A stretch of DNA of 64,000 nucleotides, from NCBI RefSeq assembly GCF_000513995.1, contig NZ_AZVB01000009.1, positions 89,933 to 153,932 of the forward strand. Direction: 5' to 3'. A model generated the notes under the pieces. It saw nothing but the letters and a program-made list of their open reading frames with translations, did not search any database and was not told the origin of the DNA. Source of the stretch: Pseudoxanthomonas sp. J35 (GTDB lineage Bacteria > Pseudomonadota > Gammaproteobacteria > Xanthomonadales > Xanthomonadaceae). The position numbers and the translations under genes were made by a program. Shown piece after piece: positions 28,206-37,549 of the stretch (position 1 is the stretch's first letter; every line of letters begins with the position of its first letter).

Positions 28206-28637
28206 TCAGCGATGGAAGTCGCCGGCCGCCTCGGGCTGGTAGCGCACCGACTTCACGCGCAGCTTCAGGCGACGGCCGCCCGGTGCGTCCCAGTCGATCT
28301 GCTGGCCGACCGACAGGCCGAGCAGGGCGCTGCCGACCGGCGCCAGCACCGACACCCGGCCGCGTTCGACGTCGGCCTCGTTCGGGTACACCAGGGTCAG
28401 CATGTGGGTCTCGCCGCTGGCCATGTCCTCGCATTCGACCTGCGAATGCATGGTGACCACGTCGGCGGGGATCTGTTCCGGCGGCAGCACTTCCGCGCGG
28501 TTGAGCTCGTCCATCAGCGCGATCGCGGCCGGATGGCGGCTCAGCACCGGGGAATCGAGCAGGGCCTCGAGCCGCGCCAGGTCGCGACTGGAAATGATCA
28601 GGGAAGGCGGCAGGCCGCTGGCGGGAACGTTGGTCAT
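28206..28637 (-). CDS. rnk: Nucleoside diphosphate kinase regulator (Rnk, GreA/GreB C-terminal fold)
   Basis: 143 residues from ATG 28637, which has GAGGAG 7 bp before it. The N-terminal part (IISSRDLARLEALLDSP) is the short Rnk coiled coil, and the C-terminal part is the GreA/B FKBP-like domain: MHSQVECEDMASGETHMLTLVYPNEAD, VSVLAPVGSALLGLSVGQQID. Rnk binds RNA polymerase near the secondary channel without transcript cleavage activity and affects nucleoside diphosphate kinase levels. The shorter coil separates it from GreA and GreB (about 158 residues). Single gene upstream of nothing else on this strand within 140 bp. Confidence 0.9.
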   Translation of the reverse strand: MTNVPASGLPPSLIISSRDLARLEALLDSPVLSRHPAAIALMDELNRAEVLPPEQIPADVVTMHSQVECEDMASGETHMLTLVYPNEADVERGRVSVLAPVGSALLGLSVGQQIDWDAPGGRRLKLRVKSVRYQPEAAGDFHR

Positions 28638-28778
28638 GGATACTCCTCGTTGCAATGCGCGGCAGGCGCGCACGTATGAAGAAAAGGCGGCGCGTTTCCG
28701 CACCGCCCGGGGTCATCTGGTTGTCGGGCTAAGCTAGCCCGGAAGCGGCGCGGATTCAACCGCGCGCGCGGGCCGCAT

Positions 28779-29747
28779 TCAGGCCCAGTCGCTACGCGGC
28801 GGGGGCGCCGCCGGAACCACGCTGCGCGGCGTCGGGGGCTCCTCCACCGGCGACAGCAGGCCCGGCGGCAGGTCGCGGAACACCTGCGCCAGCCGCTCCA
28901 GGAAGCCGGCCATCGCCGAGCTGCGGCGCCAGGCCATCGCGATGCTGCGGCTGGGGTGGGAGTCGGAGAAGCTCAGCAGGTGGATGTTGTCCGAACGCGC
29001 CACCGGCGGCTTCACCGCCAGGGTCGGCAGCAGGGTCACGCCGACGTTGGCGGCGACCATCTGCCGCAGCGTCTCCAGGCTGGTGGCGCGGAATTCGGTC
29101 TTCTCCAGCGCGCCGGACAGCCTGCACACGTCCAGCGCCTGTTCGCGCAGGCAGTGGCCATCCTCGAGCAGCAGCAGGCGCTGTTCGCCCAGCTCGTCGA
29201 GGGTCAGGGTCCGGCGCTTCGACAGCGGGTGGGTTTCCGGCACCGCGAGCACGAAGGGTTCTTCGAACAGGAATTCGGTGTGCAGCTGTTCGTCGTGCAC
29301 CGGCAGGGCCAGGATCGCCGCGTCCAGCTTGCCCTCGCGCAGGCGCGCGAACAGCTCGTCGCTCTTCTCCTCGACCAGCAGCAGCTCCAGCTGCGGGAAG
29401 CGCGCGCGCACGCGCGGCACCACGTGCGGCAGCAGGTACGGCGCCAGCGTCGGGAAGATGCCCAGGCGCACCGCACCGGCCTCGGGATCCTGGCTGCGGC
29501 GCGCGGCCTCCTTCATCTGCTCGACCTCGGCCACGATCCGGCGCGCGCGCTCGGCGGCCTCGCGGCCGGCTGGGGTCAGCATCACCTTGCGCGGGGCACG
29601 CTCCACCAGCGGCACGCCCAGTTCGTCTTCCAGTTTGCGGATCTGGGTGGAGAGGGTGGGCTGGCTGACGTAGCAGGCCGCGGCGGCCCGGCCGAAGTGC
29701 TTGTGGTCGGCCAGGGCCACCAGGTATTTGAGGTCGCGCAGGTTCAT
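28779..29747 (-). CDS. oxyR: Hydrogen peroxide-sensing LysR regulator OxyR
   Basis: 322 residues from ATG 29747. N-terminal LysR helix-turn-helix: FGRAAAACYVSQPTLSTQIRKLEDELG. The redox pair falls exactly at Cys199 (GHCLREQ) and Cys208 (LDVCRL), the same numbers as in Escherichia coli OxyR, with the typical EEKSDEL segment upstream. Disulphide formation between them activates the protein, which then turns on peroxide defence genes. ahpF and ahpC lie directly upstream on the same strand (62-bp gap to ahpF). The C-terminal tail after residue 300 is Pro-rich and longer than usual. Confidence 0.95.
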   Translation of the reverse strand: MNLRDLKYLVALADHKHFGRAAAACYVSQPTLSTQIRKLEDELGVPLVERAPRKVMLTPAGREAAERARRIVAEVEQMKEAARRSQDPEAGAVRLGIFPTLAPYLLPHVVPRVRARFPQLELLLVEEKSDELFARLREGKLDAAILALPVHDEQLHTEFLFEEPFVLAVPETHPLSKRRTLTLDELGEQRLLLLEDGHCLREQALDVCRLSGALEKTEFRATSLETLRQMVAANVGVTLLPTLAVKPPVARSDNIHLLSFSDSHPSRSIAMAWRRSSAMAGFLERLAQVFRDLPPGLLSPVEEPPTPRSVVPAAPPPRSDWA

Positions 29748-29809
29748 TGCAGCATCCCTCCCGTTTCCGGACTGTAGCACCGGGCGGGCGCGGGGCCCGC
29801 CGCGGTGCG

Positions 29810-31408
29810 TCAGATCGCCGTTTCGACCTCGACCGGCACCGTTTCCCTGGGCGCCGAGGTGCGGACCAGGTGGTCGAACGCCGCCAGCGAAGCCTTGGCG
29901 CCTTCGCCCATGGCGATGACGATCTGCTTGTACGGCACGGTGGTGCAGTCGCCGGCGGCGAACACGCCCGGCACCGAGGTCTGGCCGCGCTCGTCGACCA
30001 CGATCTCGCCGCGCGGACTCAGTTCCACCGTGCCCTTGAGCCATTCGGTATTGGGCAGCAGGCCGATCTGCACGAACACGCCTTCCAGGTCGACCCGGTG
30101 GCTGTCGCCGCCGACGCGGTCCTTGTAGACCAGGCCCACGACCTTCTGCCCGTCACCCAGCACCTCGGTGGTCTGCGCGCTGGTGATGATGGTGACGTTG
30201 GGCAGGCTGCGCAGCTTGCGCTGCAGGACCTCGTCGGCGCGCAGCTTCGAATCGAACTCGACCAGGGTGACGTGGGAAACAATGCCGGCCAGGTCGATCG
30301 CCGCCTCCACGCCGGAGTTGCCGCCGCCGATCACCGCCACGCGCTTGCCCTTGAACAGCGGGCCGTCGCAGTGCGGGCAGTAGGCCACGCCCTTGTTGCG
30401 GTACTCGTCCTCGCCGGGCACGTTCATCTGCCGCCAGCGCGCGCCGGTGGACAGGATCACGGTCTTGGACTTCAGCGAGGCGCCGTTGGCCAGCTTCACT
30501 TCGACCAGGCCGTCGGCGCCGGCCGGGACCAGGGCCTGCGCGCGCTGCAGGTTCATCACGTCGACCTCGTACTCACGCACGTGCTGCTCCAGCGCCGCGG
30601 CCAGCTTCGGGCCTTCGGTGTGCGGCACCGAGATGAAGTTCTCGATCGCCATGGTGTCCAGCACCTGGCCGCCGAAGCGCTCGGCCGCCACGCCGGTGCG
30701 GATGCCCTTGCGCGCGGCGTAGATCGCCGCCGCAGCGCCGGCCGGGCCGCCGCCGACCACCAGCACGTCGAACGCGGCCTTCTGCGCGATCTTCGCCGCC
30801 TCGCGCGCTTCGGCGCCGGTGTCGAGCCTGGCGACGATCTCCTCCAGGCCCATGCGGCCGTAGGCGAACAGCTCGCCGTTGAGGAACACCGCCGGCACCG
30901 ACATCACCTGGCGCGACTCGACCTCGTCCTGGAACAGGGCGCCGTCGATGGCCACGTGCCTGATGTTGGGGTTGAGCACCGCCATCAGGTTCAGCGCCTG
31001 GACCACGTCCGGGCAGTTCTGGCAGGACAGCGAGAAATAGGTTTCGAAGCGGAACTCGCCTTGCAGCGACTTCACCTGCTCGATGACGTCGGCCGCGGCC
31101 TTGGACGGGTGTCCACCCACCTGCAGCAGCGCCAGCACCAGCGAGGTGAACTCGTGGCCCATCGGCAGGCCGGCGAAGCGCAGGCTGATGTCCTGGCCGG
31201 GGCTGGTGATGGCGAAGGACGGCTTGCGCTCGGCGTCGTGGCGGCGCACCTCCAGGCTCACCTGCGGCGACAGGCCTTCGATGTCGTTGAGCAGCTCCAG
31301 CATCCCGGCCGAGGCATCGCTGTCGTCGAGCGAGGCGACCAGGTGGACCGGACGGGTCAGGCGCTCCAGGTAGGCCTGCAGTTGGGTCTTGAGGGCTTCA
31401 TCCAACAT
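29810..31408 (-). CDS. ahpF: Alkyl hydroperoxide reductase subunit F
   Basis: 532 residues from ATG 31408 (GGAG upstream). N-terminal double-thioredoxin domain with the CxxC pair at 129 and 132 ([10 protein letters not shown]); FAD-binding [10 protein letters not shown] at 219-228; the second redox pair Cys344 and Cys347 (YCPHCDGP); NAD(H)-binding [10 protein letters not shown] and C-terminal FAD motif [14 protein letters not shown]. It passes electrons from NADH to AhpC, which destroys peroxides. It lies 241 bp downstream of ahpC with two hairpins between, and upstream of oxyR. Confidence 0.97.
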   Translation of the reverse strand: MLDEALKTQLQAYLERLTRPVHLVASLDDSDASAGMLELLNDIEGLSPQVSLEVRRHDAERKPSFAITSPGQDISLRFAGLPMGHEFTSLVLALLQVGGHPSKAAADVIEQVKSLQGEFRFETYFSLSCQNCPDVVQALNLMAVLNPNIRHVAIDGALFQDEVESRQVMSVPAVFLNGELFAYGRMGLEEIVARLDTGAEAREAAKIAQKAAFDVLVVGGGPAGAAAAIYAARKGIRTGVAAERFGGQVLDTMAIENFISVPHTEGPKLAAALEQHVREYEVDVMNLQRAQALVPAGADGLVEVKLANGASLKSKTVILSTGARWRQMNVPGEDEYRNKGVAYCPHCDGPLFKGKRVAVIGGGNSGVEAAIDLAGIVSHVTLVEFDSKLRADEVLQRKLRSLPNVTIITSAQTTEVLGDGQKVVGLVYKDRVGGDSHRVDLEGVFVQIGLLPNTEWLKGTVELSPRGEIVVDERGQTSVPGVFAAGDCTTVPYKQIVIAMGEGAKASLAAFDHLVRTSAPRETVPVEVETAI

Positions 31409-31616
31409 CGATCGACTCCGAAGGGAGAAAAAGGGGGCAGGGCGGGCGTCGGGCAAACGCTCCGCGGGGCGGACCTGCGTTGCAGGCCACCGGGAATGCG
31501 GGGAAGTGGACCGGAACCCACGCCGGCCTGCGTGGCGCGCCGCGCGGCAGCGGTGGCTGCGTGGGAGCGAGGGCTCCGGTCCACTCCCTCGTCGATGTAC
31601 CGACGAAGGAGGGATG

Positions 31617-31639
31617 CCGCTCCCGGCAGGCGGGAGCGG
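31617..31639 (-). terminator. Hairpin between ahpC and ahpF
   Basis: Perfect 9-bp stem (31617-31625 with 31631-31639, five-base loop), starting 10 bp after the ahpC stop on the minus strand. No T-run follows, so it probably only reduces readthrough or protects the ahpC 3' end. A weaker hairpin (CCTCGTCG / CGACGA) follows at about 31587-31611. Such an arrangement would give more AhpC than AhpF. Confidence 0.5.
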
Positions 31640-31649
31640 CGGGTACCGC

Positions 31650-32213
31650 TTAGATCTTGCCGACCAGGTCCAGCGACGGCGCGATGGTCTTGGCGCCTTC
31701 CTTCCACTTGGCCGGGCAGACCTGGCCCGGGTTGGCGGCGACGAACTGGGCAGCCTTCAGCTTGCGCAGGGTCTCCGAGACGTCGCGGGCGATCGCGTTG
31801 TCGTGGATTTCCAGGGTCTTGATCACGCCTTCCGGGTTGATGATGAAGGTGCCGCGCAGGGCCAGGCCTTCTTCCTCGATGTGCACGCCGAAGGCGCGGG
31901 TCAGCTGGTGGGTCGGGTCGCCGACCAGCGGGAACTGGGCCTTGCCCACCGCCGGGGAGGTCTCGTGCCACACCTTGTGCGAGAAGTGGGTGTCGGTGGT
32001 CACGACGTAGACCTCGGCGCCGGCCTTCTGGAACTCGGCATAGTGCTCGGCGGCGTCCTCGACCTCGGTCGGGCAGTTGAAGGTGAAGGCGGCCGGCATG
32101 AAGATCAGGACCGACCACTTGCCCTTCAGGCTGGCGTCGGTGACTTCGATGAACTCGCCATTCTGGAAGGCGGTGGCCTTGAACGGCTTGACCGTGGTGT
32201 TGATCAGGGACAT
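31650..32213 (-). CDS. ahpC: Alkyl hydroperoxide reductase subunit C (2-Cys peroxiredoxin)
   Basis: 187 residues, the usual length. The peroxidatic Cys47 is in FTFNCPTE and the resolving Cys166 in GQVCPAKW, the same numbering as in enteric AhpC. Other conserved blocks are [24 protein letters not shown] and [13 protein letters not shown]. It reduces hydrogen peroxide, organic peroxides and peroxynitrite in the cytoplasm, and is re-reduced by AhpF. An OxyR-like operator lies about 70-110 bp upstream of its ATG. Confidence 0.97.
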   Translation of the reverse strand: MSLINTTVKPFKATAFQNGEFIEVTDASLKGKWSVLIFMPAAFTFNCPTEVEDAAEHYAEFQKAGAEVYVVTTDTHFSHKVWHETSPAVGKAQFPLVGDPTHQLTRAFGVHIEEEGLALRGTFIINPEGVIKTLEIHDNAIARDVSETLRKLKAAQFVAANPGQVCPAKWKEGAKTIAPSLDLVGKI

Positions 32214-32284
32214 TCGATGGTTCCTCTGAGGGGTGGGTGAAACTTGGTGATCGCCATCCTAGGGTGGTTCGATAGGTATAGCAA

Positions 32285-32321
32285 ATCGATTAAAAGGATT
32301 AGATAGATAGACTGTGTCTAT
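32285..32321 (-). promoter_or_regulatory. OxyR-type operator and promoter of ahpC
   Basis: On the minus strand ATAG-N7-CTAT (32307-32321) is a perfect half of the OxyR motif. Continuing at the same 7-base spacing come ATCC and CGAT, giving 13 of 16 tetranucleotide matches over 32285-32321. A -10 candidate TATACC (about 32273-32278) follows, with the operator touching the -35 region, as expected for an OxyR-activated promoter. The region is also the upstream DNA of the divergent prmC gene. Confidence 0.65.
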
Positions 32322-32394
32322 CGGAAGCCTATAAGCCGTCTTTGCTGCGCCGCGAAAGCTTGGCTTCCGGACGCCGCTCGTCCATCGTCCCCGC

Positions 32395-33249
32395 ATGGAA
32401 TCCGCCCCCCTGAACCCGCCCGACCCCGTCCGCCTGGACGCCCTGCTGCGCGAGGCCGCCGCCCGCATCGGCCGCGAGGACGCCGAGCCGCTGCTGGTCC
32501 ACGCCCTGGGCGTGGACCGGGCCTGGCTGTTCGCCCACGCCAGCGACCCGGTGCCGGCGGACGAGGCGGTCCGCTATCGCGCCCTGGTCGAGCGCCGGGC
32601 CGCCGGCGAGCCGGTGGCCTACCTGACCGGCCGGCGCGGCTTCTGGACCCTGGACCTGGAAGTCACCCCGGACACCCTGATCCCGCGCCCGGAGACCGAG
32701 TTGCTGGTCGAGCTGGCCCTGGCCCGGATCGGCCCCAAGCAGCCGGCGCGGATCGCCGACCTGGGCACCGGCAGCGGCGCGATCGCCCTGGCCCTGGCCC
32801 GCGAACGGCCGGCGGCCGTGGTGGTCGCCACCGACATCGACAAGGCGACCCTGGCCGTGGCCGTGCGCAACGCCCGCGCCCATGCGCTGGACAACGTCTG
32901 GTTCCGCCGCGGCGACTGGGAGGAGGCGCTGGGCCGCGACCGCTTCGACCTTGTCGCCAGCAACCCGCCGTATATCGCCGAGGGCGATGCCCACCTGTCC
33001 CAGGGCGACCTCCGCCACGAGCCGCCACGCGCGCTGTCTTCCGGCCCGGACGGCCTGGATGCGATCCGCACCATCGTCGCTGCGGCGCCGCGGCACCTGG
33101 TGCCCGGCGGCTGGCTGCTGCTCGAGCACGGGCTCGACCAGGGCGCGGCGGTGCGCGCCCTGCTGGAGCAGGCCGGGTTCGTGGATGTGGAGACCGCGCG
33201 CGACCTGGAGCAGCGCGACCGCGTCACCCTGGGGCGCCTGCCCGGCTAG
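32395..33249 (+). CDS. prmC: Peptide chain release factor N5-glutamine methyltransferase
   Basis: 284 residues. A helical N-terminal domain ([19 protein letters not shown] segment near residue 75) is followed by the SAM-binding fold: [25 protein letters not shown], and the catalytic NPPY motif in [13 protein letters not shown]. PrmC methylates the glutamine of the GGQ motif in release factors; PrfA, one substrate, is encoded at 53.8-54.8 kb here, not next to it as in many bacteria. It is divergent from ahpC and separated from pip by 126 bp. Confidence 0.95.
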   Translation: MESAPLNPPDPVRLDALLREAAARIGREDAEPLLVHALGVDRAWLFAHASDPVPADEAVRYRALVERRAAGEPVAYLTGRRGFWTLDLEVTPDTLIPRPETELLVELALARIGPKQPARIADLGTGSGAIALALARERPAAVVVATDIDKATLAVAVRNARAHALDNVWFRRGDWEEALGRDRFDLVASNPPYIAEGDAHLSQGDLRHEPPRALSSGPDGLDAIRTIVAAAPRHLVPGGWLLLEHGLDQGAAVRALLEQAGFVDVETARDLEQRDRVTLGRLPG

Positions 33250-33342
33250 CGCCTGTTCCGCCGGTGGCCGTGGGGCGCCATCGCGTCACCCGGCGCCGGC
33301 GCGATGGCCGCACCGCGCCGCGAACCGTCCGCGCGCGGTCGA

Positions 33343-33348
33343 TACAAT
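33343..33348 (+). promoter_or_regulatory. Candidate -10 element (TACAAT) for pip
   Basis: TACAAT lies 27 bp before the pip ATG, with the ribosome-binding AGGAT between. No clear -35 is present. Confidence 0.35.
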
Positions 33349-33375
33349 GCGGGTTTTCCGTCGCAGGATCCGTGC

Positions 33376-34317
33376 ATGCGCACCCTCTATCCCGAGATCG
33401 AACCGTTCCAGTCCGGCACCCTCAAGGTCGACGGCCGCCACGAGCTGTACTACGAACAGTGCGGCAATCCCGAGGGCAAGCCGGTGGTGCTGCTGCACGG
33501 CGGTCCCGGCGGCGGTTGCAGCCCGAAGATGCGCCGCTTCCACGACCCGGCGAAGTACCGCATCGTGCTGTTCGACCAGCGCGGCGCCGGCCGCTCGACC
33601 CCGCACGCGGACCTGGTCGACAACACCACCTGGGACCTGGTCGCCGACATCGAGAAGCTGCGCGAGCTGCTGGGCATCGAGCGCTGGCAGGTGTTCGGCG
33701 GCAGCTGGGGCTCGACCCTGGCGCTGGCCTACGCCGAGACCCATCCGCAGCGGGTCACCGAGCTGGTCCTGCGCGGCATCTTCATGCTGCGCCGCTGGGA
33801 GCTGGAGTGGTTTTACCAGGAAGGCGCCAACCGCCTGTTCCCGGACGCGTGGGAGCACTACATCGCCGCGATCCCGCCGGTGGAGCGCCACGACCTGATC
33901 TCGGCCTTCCACCGCCGCCTGACCAGCGAGGACGAGGCCACCCGCCTGGCCGCCGCGAAGGCGTGGAGCGTGTGGGAAGGCGCCACCAGCTTCCTGCACG
34001 TGGACGAGGACTTCGTCAGCAGTCACCAGGACCCGCAGTTCGCCCTGGCCTTCGCCCGCATCGAGAACCACTACTTCGTCAACGGCGGCTTCTTCGAGGT
34101 CGAGGACCAGCTGCTGCGCGACGCGCACCGCATCGCCGGCATCCCCGGCGTGATCGTGCACGGCCGCTACGACGTGGTCTGCCCGCTGCAGAACGCCTGG
34201 GAGCTGCACAAGGCCTGGCCGAAGGCGAAGCTGGAGATCACCCCGGCCTCGGGGCATTCGGCGTTCGAGCCGGAAAACGTCGACGCGCTGGTGCGCGCGA
34301 CCGACGCGTTCGCCTGA
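33376..34317 (+). CDS. pip: Proline iminopeptidase
   Basis: 313 residues from ATG 33376 (AGGA 8 bp upstream); the in-frame extension upstream is not homologous. Alpha/beta-hydrolase features: oxyanion-hole HGGPGGG, FDQRGAGRSTPHA, nucleophile elbow GGSWGSTLAL, HGRYDVVCPLQNAW with the catalytic Asp, and ASGHSAFEP with the catalytic His. The family (peptidase S33) removes N-terminal proline from peptides in the cytoplasm. Xanthomonas pip is a well studied member, which supports the family assignment. It ends before the convergent DUF2242 gene. Confidence 0.95.
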   Translation: MRTLYPEIEPFQSGTLKVDGRHELYYEQCGNPEGKPVVLLHGGPGGGCSPKMRRFHDPAKYRIVLFDQRGAGRSTPHADLVDNTTWDLVADIEKLRELLGIERWQVFGGSWGSTLALAYAETHPQRVTELVLRGIFMLRRWELEWFYQEGANRLFPDAWEHYIAAIPPVERHDLISAFHRRLTSEDEATRLAAAKAWSVWEGATSFLHVDEDFVSSHQDPQFALAFARIENHYFVNGGFFEVEDQLLRDAHRIAGIPGVIVHGRYDVVCPLQNAWELHKAWPKAKLEITPASGHSAFEPENVDALVRATDAFA

Positions 34318-34372
34318 CGGAGGCCCGTCGAACACTTGCGGGCCGGGTGATGCCGGTCCGCAGGTACCGCGC

Positions 34373-35086
34373 TCAGCCGCCGGACGGCGGCTGGGCGGGC
34401 TGGGTCGGCAGCGGATTGACCATCACCGGCGGCGGCTCCGGCAACGGTTCCTCGCGCGGCAGCTCGGCCGCCGGCTCCGGCGCCTGGTACTGCGGCACCG
34501 CGAACAGGCTCGGCTGCGCCTGCGTCGTGGCCGCCGGCTTGGCCGGGCGCTCGATCTCCTCCGGCAGGAAGCGTTCGAGCACGGCGAAGAAGCGCTTGTA
34601 GAAGTTCGGGTCCTGCAGGGTGGCGCTGGCCACCTTGACCAGCGAATCCTCGCTGGAGCCGATCGGCACCGACAGCGAACCCAGCGCGCTCACGCCGAGG
34701 CTGGCGTTGCTGTTGCTCTTGCGCAGCGCGTAGCGGTCCTGCACCGCGTTGACGAACACCACGGTCTGCTGCGCGCCGCGGTACTGCGGCATGCACACCG
34801 CGCGGAACTCGACCTGCTCGTGGCTCTCGTTCTGCTGGAAGTACTTGCGCGCCTCGACCACGTCGGCCTCGGCGCGGCCGACCACGAAGCCCTGGCTGAG
34901 CAGGGCGCGGCGCGCGGCCTCGCAGGCCTGCGCCGGCGAGTGGTCGAAACTGCGCGAGTAGGTGTTGGCCGAGTCGAATGCTTCGGTGGCGGGCGGTTCG
35001 GAGGACTTGGTCAGTCCGCCCATGGAGCAGCCGCCCAGCAGGGTGGCCAGCAGCAGCGGCAGGAGGAGCGGTCGCGGCGAGGGCAT
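34373..35086 (-). CDS. DUF2242 family lipoprotein
   Basis: 237 residues. Signal peptide with lipobox LLGGC (Cys20). The conserved DUF2242 core includes FDSANTYSRSFDHSPAQACEAARRALLSQG, VVEARKYFQQNESHEQVEFRAVC and KSNSNASLGVSALGSLSVP. The last 55 residues are a Pro/Glu-rich tail (EPPPVMVNPLP) that could span the periplasm or bind peptidoglycan-linked proteins. Asp absent at +2 after Cys suggests outer-membrane sorting. Function unknown. It is separate from its neighbours by gaps of 55 and 119 bp, and nothing notable is seen in those gaps. Confidence 0.85.
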   Translation of the reverse strand: MPSPRPLLLPLLLATLLGGCSMGGLTKSSEPPATEAFDSANTYSRSFDHSPAQACEAARRALLSQGFVVGRAEADVVEARKYFQQNESHEQVEFRAVCMPQYRGAQQTVVFVNAVQDRYALRKSNSNASLGVSALGSLSVPIGSSEDSLVKVASATLQDPNFYKRFFAVLERFLPEEIERPAKPAATTQAQPSLFAVPQYQAPEPAAELPREEPLPEPPPVMVNPLPTQPAQPPSGG

Positions 35087-35205
35087 CGTGCGGTGTGCAG
35101 GCGTGAAGGAGGGGACAACCTCCCGAGTATGCCGGATCGCGGGGCAGGTGGACCTCCCCGGCTGGTACCGTTTACAGCGGCAACGGTCACGGATTCATTC
35201 ACGGC

Positions 35206-36018
35206 TCAGCCTGCCGGGGCGGACGGCACCTGGCCGGCGACGAACGCCGCTTCCAGTCCGCGCAGCAGCCGGGCCAGGCGCTGCGCCCAGGCGACCTGGC
35301 CGGCGGCGTCGGCGATGAGGTCCTGGCGGATCTCCAGTTCCACATGCGGCAGGCCGCGGCGTTCGCCATGCACGGGGATGGCGTAGTCGCTGCTGTCGCT
35401 CACCGAGTACGGCTGGTTGTCGCCGACGACGAGGTCGCCCTCGGCCTGCAGCGCATCGCGCAGGGCGTGGGCCAGGCGCGTGTCGCGGTTGTAGAGCACG
35501 CCGCAGTGCCAGGGACGGGCCACGCCGCCCATGGCGGGGGTGAAGCTGTGCAGAGTCACCAGCAGGGTGGCGCGGCCCTGGTCGCGGCGCCGGTCCAGGG
35601 TCTCGCCGATGCGCGCGTGGTAGGGCAGGAAGATCTCCGCCAGGCGCGCCTGCCGGGCGTCGGCGTCGAGGCCATGGTTGCCGGGGACTTCGGTGCCGTC
35701 GCTGCGCTCGACGATCAGGGTCGGCGAATCGAGCGGCCGGTTGCAGTCGACCACCAGCCGCGAATACGCCTGCACGATGGTCCAGGCGTCCAGCAGCGCC
35801 GCCAGCTCGCGGGCGACGCCGGCGATGCCGATGTCCCAGCCGATGTGGCGGTCGATCTCGCCCGGCGGCAGGCCCAAGTCGCCGAGCGCGCGTGGGATCG
35901 CCTGGCCGGCGTGGTCGGCGGTGAACAGCCACGGCGAGGCGCCGTCCGGCCGCAGCACCTCGAACGGCGGCGGATCGCCGGGCTGCAGCAGGCGCACGGG
36001 GGCGCTATCGGGGCTCAC
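35206..36018 (-). CDS. N-formylglutamate amidohydrolase family protein
   Basis: 270 residues. Family motifs seen: [15 protein letters not shown] near residue 33, [15 protein letters not shown], and [25 protein letters not shown]. Members hydrolyse N-formylglutamate or related N-formyl/N-acyl amino acids using a metal ion. The gene overlaps the 3' end of the upstream Nudix gene by 14 bp, so it belongs to a four-gene minus-strand unit with nitroreductase, exonuclease and Nudix genes. No other histidine degradation gene is here, so the physiological substrate is uncertain. Confidence 0.85.
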   Translation of the reverse strand: MSPDSAPVRLLQPGDPPPFEVLRPDGASPWLFTADHAGQAIPRALGDLGLPPGEIDRHIGWDIGIAGVARELAALLDAWTIVQAYSRLVVDCNRPLDSPTLIVERSDGTEVPGNHGLDADARQARLAEIFLPYHARIGETLDRRRDQGRATLLVTLHSFTPAMGGVARPWHCGVLYNRDTRLAHALRDALQAEGDLVVGDNQPYSVSDSSDYAIPVHGERRGLPHVELEIRQDLIADAAGQVAWAQRLARLLRGLEAAFVAGQVPSAPAG

Positions 36019-36574
36019 GCGGCGTGCCGTCCAGGTTGTGGTCGATCATCCACAGGCCGGCCCAGAGCTTGGCGTCCAGCTCGTAGCCTTCGCGCAGCTT
36101 GCCCGCCAGCCAGGCCGCGGCCTGGGTGCGCGGGACCTCGTGCACGGTGATGTCCTCGCTGCCGTCGCCGCCGCCGGCGCCGACCTTGCGCAGGCCGGTG
36201 GCGCGGACGAAGGCGATCTTCTCGCTGCTGGCGCCGGAGGAGGTCGGGCCGGTCATCAGTACTTCGGCGCGCTCGGCGGTCCAGCCGGTCTCTTCCTCGA
36301 GCTCCCGGATCGCCGACTGCTCGATCGACTCGCCGGCATGGATGTCGCCGACCAGGCCGGCCGGCATCTCGATCGTGCGCGCCTGCAGCGGCACTCGGAA
36401 CTGCTCGACGAACAGCACCCGGTCCTCCGGGGTGACCGCGATGATGATCGCGGCCAGGCCGCCGGGGTGGGTGCGCTCGGAATATTCCCAGGTGCCGCGC
36501 ACGACCATGCGCTGCCAGCGCCCTTCGTAGACCACGCGGGGGGTGTTGTCGGGGGAACGGGAATCGTCGGCCAT
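36005..36574 (-). CDS. Nudix hydrolase (ADP-ribose pyrophosphatase-like)
   Basis: 189 residues. The Nudix box starts at G73 and has the invariant RELEEETGW at 90-98, with conserved P71 and E69 (TIEMPAGLVG) as in ADP-ribose and ADP-sugar pyrophosphatases. The N-terminus (YEGRWQRMVVRGTWEY) matches the dimerisation strands of that subgroup. Expected reaction: ADP-ribose to AMP and ribose-5-phosphate. The gene lies 9 bp downstream of the exonuclease gene and overlaps the next gene by 14 bp. Confidence 0.87.
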   Translation of the reverse strand: MADDSRSPDNTPRVVYEGRWQRMVVRGTWEYSERTHPGGLAAIIIAVTPEDRVLFVEQFRVPLQARTIEMPAGLVGDIHAGESIEQSAIRELEEETGWTAERAEVLMTGPTSSGASSEKIAFVRATGLRKVGAGGGDGSEDITVHEVPRTQAAAWLAGKLREGYELDAKLWAGLWMIDHNLDGTPREPR

Positions 36575-36583
36575 GCGCCAATG

Positions 36584-37549
36584 CTAAGCGGGAAGGGGAA
36601 CCGGTGGCGCCTCGCCGGCGCCGCTGTCCAGGCCGGCCGCGGTGCGCAGGCGGCGCCGGGTCATCGGGCCGAAGCGCAGGGTATCGGCCAGCGCCTCGAG
36701 CATCTCCGGATCGGCCTCGGCGCGGGTCGCGGCCGGGCCGTCGTAGGGCAGCGGCACGTCGCAGGCGATGGTGGTCAGCTGCCGCCACAGCAGTGCGTGC
36801 TCGCGCTGCTCGCGCAGGCGCGCGGCGACCTGGGCGGCGCCGCGCAGGCGCAGGAAGGCGACCTCGTCGACCTGCTCCAGCAGCGCGTCGAGGCTGCCGA
36901 AGTGGGCCAGCAGCACCGCCGCGGTCTTGGCGCCGACACCGCCGATGCCGGGGATATTGTCGACCGCGTCGCCGGTCAGGGCCAGGTAGTCGGCGATCTG
37001 GTGCGCGTGGACGCCGTGGCGCGCCTTGACCCCGGCCGCGCCCCAGCGCTGGCCGCGGGCGAAGTCCCACTGCTCGTCGTGCTCGCCCAGCAGCTGCGAC
37101 AGGTCCTTGTCGGCGGAGACGATGATCCCGCGGTAGCCGGCCGGGCGGGCGCGGTGCAGCGCGCTGCCGATCAGGTCGTCGGCCTCGTAGTCGTGGTCGG
37201 CGAGCACGGCCAGGCCGAGCGCGGCGCACAGCGCCTTGCAGTGGGCGAACTGGCGGCGCAGTTCCTCCGGGGCCGGATCGCGGTTGGCCTTGTAGGCCGG
37301 ATAGAGGCGGTTGCGGAAACAGCTGTCCAGCGCCTCGTCGAAGGCGATGGCGATGTGGCGCGGACGTTCGCGCTCGAGCAGTTCCAGCAGGAAGCGCGCG
37401 AAGCCGTGCACGGCGTTGGTCGGCCAGCCGTGGGCGTCGCGGAACTCGTCCGGCATCGAATGCCAGGCGCGGAACACGTACAGGCTGGCGTCGACCAGGT
37501 GCAGCGGCGCGCGAGTCGCGCCCGGCGCCGGCGTGCCCTCCGGGTTCAC
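36584..37549 (-). CDS. 5'-3' exonuclease (polymerase I N-terminal domain / flap endonuclease type)
   Basis: 321 residues from a GTG that overlaps the nitroreductase stop (GTGA). The metal-binding acidic residues of the FEN fold are visible: LHLVDASLYVFRAWH, AIAFDEALDSCFRNRLYPAYKANRDP, DHDYEADDLIG, IIVSADKDLSQLL, and the helix-hairpin-helix GDAVDNIPGIGGVGAKTAAVLL. It resembles the 5'-nuclease part of DNA polymerase I, but no polymerase domain follows. A role in RNA primer or flap removal is inferred from the fold. Length is a little above ExoIX (about 250). Confidence 0.9.
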   Translation of the reverse strand: MNPEGTPAPGATRAPLHLVDASLYVFRAWHSMPDEFRDAHGWPTNAVHGFARFLLELLERERPRHIAIAFDEALDSCFRNRLYPAYKANRDPAPEELRRQFAHCKALCAALGLAVLADHDYEADDLIGSALHRARPAGYRGIIVSADKDLSQLLGEHDEQWDFARGQRWGAAGVKARHGVHAHQIADYLALTGDAVDNIPGIGGVGAKTAAVLLAHFGSLDALLEQVDEVAFLRLRGAAQVAARLREQREHALLWRQLTTIACDVPLPYDGPAATRAEADPEMLEALADTLRFGPMTRRRLRTAAGLDSGAGEAPPVPLPA

